A stretch of DNA of 39,564 nt, from the NCBI GenBank assembly GCA_024698925.1, contig JAILQO010000013.1, positions 1 to 39,564 on the forward strand. Direction: 5' to 3'. Below are positions 33,937-39,564 of this stretch, in pieces. How positions within the stretch are numbered: position 1 is the first letter of the stretch; every line of letters begins with the position of its first letter. Position numbers and translations under genes: made by a program. Source of the DNA: Bacteroidaceae bacterium. Lineage in GTDB: Bacteria; Bacteroidota; Bacteroidia; Bacteroidales; Bacteroidaceae. The notes below the pieces were generated by a model that was not told the DNA's origin, made no database searches, and saw only the letters and a list, made by a program, of their open reading frames with translations.

Positions 33937-34857
33937 ATGCAGAAAGCGAACAAATCCATACTCGTCATCGGCAGCAGCAATACCGATATGACCATAAAAG
34001 GAACCCGCCTCCCCGTTCCCGGCGAAACCGTGACGGGTGGAGTGTTCTATATGGGTCCCGGCGGCAAAGGCGCCAACCAGGCGGTGGCCGCCAAGAGACT
34101 GGGAGGAGATGTGAGCTTCGTGTGCAAGGTAGGTCGTGACATCTTCGGCGACAAAGCCCTGGAGACCTACAAGAACGAAGGGATAGATATCTCCCACGCA
34201 ATGCGTTCCGATAAAGCATCCGGCAGCGCCTTGATACTTGTGGGCGAACGCGGCGAAAACTGCATCTCAGTGGCATCGGGAGCCAACGGCGACATCACCC
34301 CCGCCGATATCGACAGCATCGCGGACGTCATCCGCAGCGCCGGCTTCCTGATCCTTCAGCTTGAAATACCGGTGGAATCCGTGCTCCGTGCGGCAAAGAT
34401 AGCCCACGAAGCCGGTGTATATGTGATACTCAACCCTGCCCCGGCCTGCATACTCCCCAGGGAGTTGTTCCGTTATGTCAGCCTGATGACCCCCAACCAG
34501 TCGGAAGCATCCCTTATGAGCGGATGCGAAGTCACCGACCGCGCATCGCTGGCAAAGGCCGTGGAAGTGCTCCAGGGATATGGAGTGCAGGATTTCGTGG
34601 TTACCCTCGGCAGCAACGGGGTCTTGGTGTTCAAGGACGGACAGTCCGAGACCATCCCCGCCCTCAAGGTCGATGCCGTGGATACGACTGCGGCAGGCGA
34701 CACCTTCTGCGGAGCGCTGTGCGTAGCCCTTTCCGAAGGCAAGAGCCTTCAGGATGCAGCCCGCTTCGCTACCGCGGCAGCCGCAATCACAGTGCAGCGC
34801 AAGGGTGCCCAGGCATCCATCCCCACCAGAGACGAAGTACCTATCCCAACCGCATGA
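33937..34857 (+). CDS. rbsK: Ribokinase (PfkB family)
   Basis: 306-aa carbohydrate kinase that phosphorylates ribose or a similar sugar in the cytoplasm. I use the ATG at 33937; a TTG lies just before. Motifs: VIGSSNTDMTIKGTRLPVPGETV at the start, the first PfkB signature in GGKGANQAVAAKRLGG, NPAPA and TPNQSEA, and the second signature DTTAAGDTFCGA at 249-260 with catalytic base D255. Next to the LacI-type regulator and its operators, so probably controlled by it. No ribose transporter is visible. Confidence 0.93.
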   Translation: MQKANKSILVIGSSNTDMTIKGTRLPVPGETVTGGVFYMGPGGKGANQAVAAKRLGGDVSFVCKVGRDIFGDKALETYKNEGIDISHAMRSDKASGSALILVGERGENCISVASGANGDITPADIDSIADVIRSAGFLILQLEIPVESVLRAAKIAHEAGVYVILNPAPACILPRELFRYVSLMTPNQSEASLMSGCEVTDRASLAKAVEVLQGYGVQDFVVTLGSNGVLVFKDGQSETIPALKVDAVDTTAAGDTFCGALCVALSEGKSLQDAARFATAAAAITVQRKGAQASIPTRDEVPIPTA

Positions 34858-34883
34858 AAAAACTATTCAGACACTAGTGCGGA

Positions 34884-34937
34884 GGTCGCACCACAAGCAG
34901 GTGAGGGGACCTGCTTGTGGAAGCGACCAATTTTTTT
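34884..34937. terminator. Bidirectional terminator between rbsK and rhaA
   Basis: A long stem of GGTCGC/GCGACC and CCACAAGCAGGT/ACCTGCTTGTGG, with loop GAGGGG and small internal bulges, is followed by AATTTTTTT. It lies between convergent genes and could serve both. Confidence 0.88.
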
Positions 34938-34949
34938 CTCTATCTGATC

Positions 34950-36200
34950 TTACCTCTTCGAGCTTACTTCACGCTCGTACTTTTCGATGACGGGGATGAA
35001 TTCCTCGCCTACGGGTACGCCGTTCTTGAAGTTGAAGTAATCGAACACCGCACCGAAAGGCAGGGTCTTGGCTTCCTCGAGAAGAGCGAGCTTCTGGAAT
35101 CCCTTGCCTTCAGCTTCGTATTCGCGCAGTTTTGCGAGAGGCTCCAGGAGGGCGCTGAGAATGCACTTCTGGGTTGCGCGGGTGCCGATCACATAGGCGC
35201 CGATACGGTTGATGGAGGCGTCGAAATAGTCGAGGCCGACGTGGGCGCGCTGCAATCCGTCCGCACGGACAAGCTCCTTGAAGAAATCGAGGGTCATATC
35301 GTTCATTATGGTCACGTGGTCGGAGTCCCAACGCACGGGGCGGCTAACGTGGAGCATCAGTTCGGGAACATAGAGAAGCAGGGAGCTGACCTTGTCCGCA
35401 ACGTTCTCGGTGGGCTCGTAGTGGCCGGTGTCGAGGGTGTAGATGACCTTGCGGGTGGCGCAGTATCCTTCGAAGAAATCCATCGATCCCACGGTATAGC
35501 TCTCGAGGCCTATGCCGAACAGCTTGGCCTCCACGCAGCTCTTCATTCCGGGAAGATCTTCCTTGAGGATTTCATCCAGCGAAGCAGCGAGTATCTCACG
35601 GTACTTCTTGCGGTTCACGGTGTAATCCTTCTGCCCGTCGTGCACCCAGATATTCATTATGCAGGGGTCGTTCTGGGCCTTGCCCATAGCATCAGCGATG
35701 CGGCGGCAGCGCTTGGTATGCTCGATCCAGAATTCCCGTATGGCCTTGTCGGGGTTGGAGAGCGAGAGATCTCCGCTCTTGGGATGCGAGAAGGAGGTGG
35801 AGTTGAAGTCCAGCTTGAATCCGTTGGCCTTTGCCCATTCGATCCAGCTCTGGAAGTGTTCCACTCCCACCTTGTCGCGATCCACGAACTTGCCGCCGAA
35901 ATCCCCGTATATCTCGTGGAGATTCACGCGGTGGTTGCCAGCGATAAGGGTCTTCACGAACTCCAGGTCGGCGCGGACCTCGTCGATGTTGCGGGCACGC
36001 CCGGGATAATTGCCGGTGGTCTGGATTCCTCCGGTGAGCGATCCGGCGCTTTCGAAGCCGGACACATCGTCGGTCTGCCAGCAATGCAGGGAGATCTGCT
36101 GCTTCTCAAGTTCGGCGACTGCCTTGTCGGTATCCACTCCGATGGCGGCGTAACGCTCTTTCGCTTGCGCATAGGCGCTCAGGATGTTTGCTTCTTTCAT
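34950..36200 (-). CDS. rhaA: L-rhamnose isomerase
   Basis: 416-aa cytoplasmic enzyme turning L-rhamnose into L-rhamnulose. Matches RhaA over its length: VAELEKQQISLHCWQTDDVSGFE, TGGIQTTGNYPGRARN, NRVNLHEIYG-type region (HRVNLHEIYGDFGG), LDFNSTSFSHPKS, metal-site segments VEAKLFGIGLESYTVGS and TLDTGHYEPTE, and HVSRPVRWDSDHV. It starts 2 nt after the rhaB stop, so the pair is one operon. No rhaD aldolase or transporter is in view. Confidence 0.97.
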   Translation of the reverse strand: MKEANILSAYAQAKERYAAIGVDTDKAVAELEKQQISLHCWQTDDVSGFESAGSLTGGIQTTGNYPGRARNIDEVRADLEFVKTLIAGNHRVNLHEIYGDFGGKFVDRDKVGVEHFQSWIEWAKANGFKLDFNSTSFSHPKSGDLSLSNPDKAIREFWIEHTKRCRRIADAMGKAQNDPCIMNIWVHDGQKDYTVNRKKYREILAASLDEILKEDLPGMKSCVEAKLFGIGLESYTVGSMDFFEGYCATRKVIYTLDTGHYEPTENVADKVSSLLLYVPELMLHVSRPVRWDSDHVTIMNDMTLDFFKELVRADGLQRAHVGLDYFDASINRIGAYVIGTRATQKCILSALLEPLAKLREYEAEGKGFQKLALLEEAKTLPFGAVFDYFNFKNGVPVGEEFIPVIEKYEREVSSKR

Positions 36201-36202
36201 AT

Positions 36203-37618
36203 TCAGAATGTTTTGACTTTGAATTCCCTTGAAATTATCTCACGCATGGCCCAGCGGTCGCGCACGACTCCGGCGGCCTTGGCCTGCATCATAAGATTGC
36301 CGATTGCGGTGGCCTCGGTAGGCCCTGCTACCACCTTCACTCCGGTGGCAGCCGCCGTCAGACGGCTCATGGTGTCGTTCGCCGATCCCCCGCCTATCAC
36401 GTGCAGGGTGTCGATAGTGAAGGATGCCTGCGCGCGGAGTATCTCCAGCACCTCGTGATACTTGGCGGCCAGGCTGCAGTAGATGCAGCGTACCATCTCC
36501 GCGTCGTTCTCCGGTACGGGCTCGCCGGCCTTCTTCAGCAGCGCGGAAATGGCCGCCGGCATATCGGCAGGATTGGCGAGGCTCGGGTCGTCGGGATCGA
36601 TGCGGCCTTTGAAGGACGCGGCGGAATTGGCCATGGCCTCGATTTCGGGGTAGGTATAGGTCCGACCCTCCTTCGCCCAGGATTTACGGGCCTGCTCCAG
36701 CAGCCACATACCGGTGATATTCTTCAGGAAACGGGTGGTTCCCTCGACTCCTCCCTCGTTGGTAAAGTTCAGCTTGCAGGTTTCGTCGGATATCAGCGGA
36801 CGGGGGGATTCTATGCCCATCAGGGACCAGGTTCCGCTGCTGAGGTACGCGAAATGCGGATTCGCGGCGGGCACCGCGGCGATGGCGGAGGCAGTGTCGT
36901 GGCCGGCGACAGCGATCACGGGCACCCGACCTATGCCGGTTTCGGCTGCTATCTCCGGCTTCAAAACTCCAACTTTTGTCCCGGGCTGGACTATGGCGGG
37001 GAAGATGTCCGGGTTGATCCCCAGCCTCTCCAGGAACGATTTCTCGAACTGGCGGGTGTTCTGGTTCATAAGCCCGGAGGTGGATGCGTCGGTATATTCG
37101 CAGACCATCTTCCCGGTTAGCATATAGGAGAGCAGGTCCGGCATGAAAAGTATCTTATCTGCCTTGAGCAGAGGGTAATACTCCGCCTTCTTCTGCGCGT
37201 AGAGCTGGAAGATGGTATTGAAATTCATTATCTGTATGCCCGTCACTCCGTAGAGTTCTTCGCGGGGGATGATCTCGAAAACCTCCTCCGGGATCCCTTC
37301 GGTGTACGGGTCCCTGTAGGCCCTGGGCCACTCCAGGAGCCTTCCGTCGGCACCGATGGCGCCGAAGTCCACTCCCCAGGTGTCGATGCCTATGGATTCT
37401 ATCTTATATCCCAGTTCGGCGGCGCGCTTAAGCCCGGCCTTGATGTGGCCGAAGAGTTCGTCGGTGTTCCAATGGAAACAGCCGCATTTCACCTGTGCCC
37501 CGTTGGGAAAACGGTGGATTTCCTCCATCGAGAATTTGCCGTCCTCGAAGCCGCCCACGATGGCGCGGCCGCTGGTAGCGCCGAGGTCGAAAGCCAGAAA
37601 TTTGTGATCCGTGTTCAT
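36203..37618 (-). CDS. rhaB: L-rhamnulokinase
   Basis: FGGY-family kinase of 471 aa phosphorylating L-rhamnulose. The ATG at 37618 (MNTDHKFLAFDLGATSGRAI) is preferred to an upstream TTG. ATP-binding start FDLGATSGRAIVGGF, IDTWGVDFGAIG, PDLLSYMLTG, then VAGHDTASAIAAVPA and LHVIGGGSANDTMSRLTA, typical of RhaB. First gene of rhaB-rhaA, divergent from an AraC-type regulator with overlapping promoter regions. Confidence 0.96.
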   Translation of the reverse strand: MNTDHKFLAFDLGATSGRAIVGGFEDGKFSMEEIHRFPNGAQVKCGCFHWNTDELFGHIKAGLKRAAELGYKIESIGIDTWGVDFGAIGADGRLLEWPRAYRDPYTEGIPEEVFEIIPREELYGVTGIQIMNFNTIFQLYAQKKAEYYPLLKADKILFMPDLLSYMLTGKMVCEYTDASTSGLMNQNTRQFEKSFLERLGINPDIFPAIVQPGTKVGVLKPEIAAETGIGRVPVIAVAGHDTASAIAAVPAANPHFAYLSSGTWSLMGIESPRPLISDETCKLNFTNEGGVEGTTRFLKNITGMWLLEQARKSWAKEGRTYTYPEIEAMANSAASFKGRIDPDDPSLANPADMPAAISALLKKAGEPVPENDAEMVRCIYCSLAAKYHEVLEILRAQASFTIDTLHVIGGGSANDTMSRLTAAATGVKVVAGPTEATAIGNLMMQAKAAGVVRDRWAMREIISREFKVKTF

Positions 37619-37639
37619 TAGATTCAATTATGTAGCTTT

Positions 37640-37674
37640 CAAAGATATCTATTCAAAATTGTTTTATAACTTTG
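37640..37674. promoter_or_regulatory. Divergent promoters of rhaB and the AraC-type regulator
   Basis: Minus-strand TATCTTTG (37647-37640) faces rhaB, 21 nt before its ATG at 37618. Plus-strand TAACTTTG (37667-37674) faces the regulator gene, 25 nt before its ATG at 37700. The two -7 boxes are only 19 nt apart, so their polymerase sites overlap. Neither has a clean TTTG at 19 nt. Confidence 0.65.
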
Positions 37675-37699
37675 CACAGCGACAACAAAACTTTAATAA

Positions 37700-38596
37700 A
37701 TGACCTCTATTCACCTTAAGTACCTCGCCGTCAATCCTGTAGACCTGGAGTGGGGGCTTGCCGTCAATTCCGTCGGCCGGCAGGAGATCGAAGCCGGAAC
37801 CCCCTATCCCCCGGCAAATCACCCTACGAGATACCTTTTTTCGCCTGAAAGGGGCCGTGTGCTGAACGAATATCAGTTGCTGTACATCACGGCCGGGCGC
37901 GGCAGCTTTTCCTGCGAAACCCTCGGCCGCGACCGCAGGATTCCCGTCAATGCCGGATCTATGATAATGCTCTTCCCCGGCGAATGGCACAACTACCATC
38001 CCCTCGAAGAGACCGGCTGGACGGAATACTGGATTGGTTTCAAGGGGCCCCAGGCAGATGCGTTGGTGGAAAAGGGCTTCTTCAGCAAGAACCGCCCGGT
38101 GATGGAGGTGTCGTTCCAGGACGACCTGCTCGACGCCTATTCCCGCGCCATCAAGATAGCCGAATCCCAGAAATCCGGCTTCCAGCAGGCCCTGTCCGGG
38201 CTGGTGTCGTCGCTGCTGGGTTTCGCGTACTATCATAACAGGAATCGCAGTTTCTCCCTTACGAACACCGACAGACTGATGGCCAAAGCAAAGATGCTGG
38301 TAAGCGAGCAGCTCTTCTCCATCGACCCCAAGGGGCTTGCGGACCAGCTGTTCGTAAGTTATTCGTCTTTCCGTAGGACCTTCAAGGAATACACCGGATT
38401 CTCGCCTGCGAAGTATATCCTTAATCTGAAGATAGACCAGGCCAAGGAGATGCTCACCAACAGTCCGGCCGAAATCAAAGAAATCGCGTACAAGCTCGGT
38501 TTCGACAACACCGATTACTTCTTCACGGTCTTCCGCCGCCTCACCGGCCAAACTCCCCTCTCCTACCGCGCCGAAACCCAAGGCCGCAAGCTTTGA
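37700..38596 (+). CDS. AraC-family regulator, probable rhamnose-responsive activator
   Basis: 298-aa regulator. N-terminal cupin sensor (YQLLYITAGRGSFSCE, MIMLFPGEWHNYHP, WTEYWIGFKG) and C-terminal double helix-turn-helix (about 195-290), ending EIAYKLGFDNTDYFFTVFRRLTGQTPLSYR. Divergent from rhaBA with overlapping promoters, so control of rhamnose use is the simplest reading; this is inferred from position, not from the sensor sequence. Confidence 0.92.
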   Translation: MTSIHLKYLAVNPVDLEWGLAVNSVGRQEIEAGTPYPPANHPTRYLFSPERGRVLNEYQLLYITAGRGSFSCETLGRDRRIPVNAGSMIMLFPGEWHNYHPLEETGWTEYWIGFKGPQADALVEKGFFSKNRPVMEVSFQDDLLDAYSRAIKIAESQKSGFQQALSGLVSSLLGFAYYHNRNRSFSLTNTDRLMAKAKMLVSEQLFSIDPKGLADQLFVSYSSFRRTFKEYTGFSPAKYILNLKIDQAKEMLTNSPAEIKEIAYKLGFDNTDYFFTVFRRLTGQTPLSYRAETQGRKL

Positions 38597-38604
38597 CCCA
38601 CGCC

Positions 38605-38745
38605 TTTCGCTGGGAACCCAGAGCCGCTTGCTTCGGGCCGCACAACGAGCCGGGAACCCAGAGCCGCTAGTTTCACGCCTCACACCGTGCCGGGAACCAG
38701 GGCTGCCAGTTTCACGCTGCACACCGTGCCCGAAACCAGGGCGGA
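38605..38745. repeat. Degenerate tandem repeat, about 40-bp period, 3.5 copies
   Basis: GGGAACC(C)AG-type cores recur at about 38,611, 38,651, 38,691 and 38,730 with TTCACGC and CACACCGTGCC between them. Periods are 40, 40 and 39 bp. GC-rich, directly after the AraC-type gene, no coding evidence. Confidence 0.75.
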
Positions 38746-38822
38746 CACCATTCCCGCAAAACGGTCACCCCAGATCTCGCCGCCCGTGGCAGCTAATTAG
38801 TTGATACACAGCAGCTAAACAC

Positions 38823-38856
38823 AAAGTCTCCCCCTCGTTTTCAAGGGGGAGACTTT
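38823..38856. terminator. Perfect 13-bp hairpin, probable terminator
   Basis: AAAGTCTCCCCCT and AGGGGGAGACTTT pair perfectly around CGTTTTCA. The A/T ends make it symmetric, so it could end transcripts from either side, though no long U-run follows. It is 227 nt after the AraC-type gene. Confidence 0.6.
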
Positions 38857-38940
38857 ATACTATCATACTGTCACTCAAGTGTTTAACCGCCACGCCTTTC
38901 GCCGGACCTTGCCCACTGAAACGTGGTGGAAGTCTGGGTG

Positions 38941-39010
38941 GTGATTCCGGTCTGCTAGGGAGAAGGGGTGTGTGATCATGGTTTGCCACGGAGAAGGGGT
39001 GGGTGTTCCT
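38941..39010. repeat. 31-bp degenerate direct repeat
   Basis: GGTCTGC or GGTTTGCC followed by GAGAAGGGGTG recurs at about 38,949 and 38,979 (GAGAAGGGGTG at 38960-38970 and 38991-39001, period 31), and a third GGTCTGC begins the first hairpin at 39,005. Confidence 0.6.
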
Positions 39011-39090
39011 GGTCTGCAAGTTTTTGGCAGACCGGGAACAATTTCGGGCGTTTTTGTTCCGGGTCTGCATTTATTTTGCAGACCAGGAAC
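39005..39090. repeat. Two adjacent hairpins with the same GGTCTGC/GCAGACC arms
   Basis: Hairpin 1: GTTCCTGGTCTGC (39005-39017) with GCAGACCGGGAAC (39027-39039). Hairpin 2: GTTCCGGGTCTGCA (39056-39069) with TGCAGACCAGGAAC (39077-39090). The arms are near copies, so all four can pair with each other. Confidence 0.8.
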
Positions 39091-39177
39091 ACTAAGAACC
39101 TGTGCCGGCGCTCAAAATGGCAATTGTCGTGTGGCGGGCCAACTTATGCAGCATCCAAGTAATTGACAGTCAAATGA

Positions 39178-39224
39178 TTACCGGAAAGAGAATCGGTGAA
39201 ATTCGCCGATTCTCCCGCCGGTAA
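39178..39224. repeat. Two-part perfect hairpin TTACCGG/CCGGTAA with GAGAATCGG/CCGATTCTC
   Basis: The outer 7-bp and inner 9-bp stems are perfect, separated by 3-nt symmetric internal loops; the apical loop is 9 nt. It is flanked by similar sequences, ATTGACAGTC at about 39,163 and ATTGATAGTC at about 39,228, like a short element with direct repeats. Confidence 0.75.
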
Positions 39225-39343
39225 AGTATTGATAGTCAGGAGGTTAAGTGCTGCAAGGTGTGGGGAAGATGCCCGGTCGGGGCCAGGCATGATGGTGAGG
39301 GGCCGGGCATGACGGGGGTGGGGTTAGGCAGGACGGGGAGCGC

Positions 39344-39409
39344 CAGGCCGGAACGGTGAAAGGTCCAGGCCGGAACGGTGAAAGGTCCAGGCCGGAACGG
39401 TGAAAGGTC
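39344..39409. repeat. Three perfect copies of a 22-bp tandem repeat
   Basis: A GC-rich 22-bp unit (CAGGCCGGAACGGTGAAAGG plus TC) is repeated three times without change at 39344, 39366 and 39388, followed by a broken fourth copy. The period is not a multiple of 3. Related degenerate GGCCGGGCATGA-type sequence precedes it from about 39,270. Confidence 0.92.
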
Positions 39410-39464
39410 CAGGGCAAAACGAGGAACGCCCCCCAACCCAAAACGGCAAAAACCTGGGATGGCG

Positions 39465-39564
39465 TTATTTCTGGAGATTGGCGATTATTTCCATCATGCG
39501 GCGGAAGATGTCGATCTGGGAGTAGCGGGTGCCGGAGGGGTCGGAGACGACCAGGTCGAAGGGT
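39465..39564 (-). CDS. C-terminal end of an unidentified protein (5' part outside window)
   Basis: The last 32 codons of a minus-strand frame that enters from the right edge and stops at 39465-39467. It reads PFDLVVSDPSGTRYSQIDIF and then RRMMEIIANLQK. The codon style matches the neighbouring genes and the amphipathic end looks like real protein. I do not recognise the family from this fragment. Confidence 0.55.
   Translation of the reverse strand, partial: PFDLVVSDPSGTRYSQIDIFRRMMEIIANLQK

Larger units (their letters stand above)
38597..39464. other. Repeat-rich intergenic region without a convincing gene
   Basis: About 870 bases between the AraC-type gene and the partial gene at the right edge. 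It holds four kinds of tandem repeat and at least four strong hairpins (listed separately). Short open frames exist but consist of repeat translation (Pro/Phe/Arg-rich) and have no family features. Confidence 0.7.

Noticed and set aside
34917..36458. Long plus-strand frame opposite rhaA
   Set aside because: Antisense to a complete rhaA with metal-site motifs; explained by codon bias.
39344..39420. CRISPR-like short repeats
   Set aside because: The 22-bp units are directly adjacent with no spacers; no cas genes are nearby.
39236..39441. Short Pro/Phe-rich minus-strand frames
   Set aside because: They are translations of the 22-bp tandem repeat in different frames, and the repeat period is not a multiple of 3.

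Overview
The window looks like Bacteroidota DNA throughout. RpoB and RpoC are of the Bacteroidota type, many genes have TAnnTTTG-type -7 boxes (often with a TTTG about 19 nt upstream), Shine-Dalgarno sequences are mostly absent, and the order rpsU-xerC-hpf-tRNAs-tuf-tRNA-Trp-secE-nusG-rplKAJL-rpoBC is the usual Bacteroidales order. The left two thirds (1 to about 25,850) look Prevotella-like. The right third (about 25,960 to the end) is richer in C-ending codons and AGG/CGC arginine codons, has compact or apparently leaderless promoters, and carries an RpoC unlike Prevotella RpoC. The change falls inside the most conserved part of rpoB, so the window is probably a join of two Bacteroidales genomes, either in assembly or less likely by natural recombination.

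Region 1 (1-11,950) is a mannan/galactoglucomannan utilisation locus, all on the minus strand. A tight five-gene operon runs from a strong promoter at 7837-7867: a GH26 beta-mannanase, an in-frame fusion of half a GH26 to half a CE7 acetyl esterase, a second GH26, a GH3 beta-glucosidase and a GH59 galactocerebrosidase-type beta-galactosidase that runs off the window. Upstream lie an AraC-type regulator, a 59-aa small protein, a secreted protein with tandem beta-sandwich modules, and a cellobiose/mannobiose 2-epimerase. Together these would deacetylate, debranch and cleave mannans, then epimerise the disaccharides.

Region 2 (12,050-17,450) holds housekeeping genes: a gamma-carbonic anhydrase-like protein, Xaa-Pro aminopeptidase, malate dehydrogenase, ribosomal protein bS21, a XerC/D recombinase and hibernation factor HPF.

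Region 3 (17,480-30,500) is the translation/transcription core: tRNA-Tyr, tRNA-Gly, tRNA-Thr, EF-Tu, tRNA-Trp, SecE, NusG, L11, L1, L10, L7/L12, RpoB and RpoC, with an attenuator between rplL and rpoB.

Region 4 (30,500-38,600), in the second compositional style, has cysS-exoA, a LacI-type regulator with tandem palindromic operators, a ribokinase, and a rhamnose block (rhaB-rhaA) divergent from an AraC-type regulator. Region 5 (38,600-39,464) has no convincing gene and is filled with tandem repeats and hairpins. The last 100 bases are the C-terminus of an unidentified minus-strand gene.

I saw no CRISPR array, phage, transposase or classical defence system. The most unusual items are the half-and-half GH26/CE7 fusion, the composition break in rpoB, the GH59 in a mannan operon, in-frame palindromic insertions in two genes, the LacI operators at the end of the repressor's own gene, and a perfect Shine-Dalgarno on hpf.
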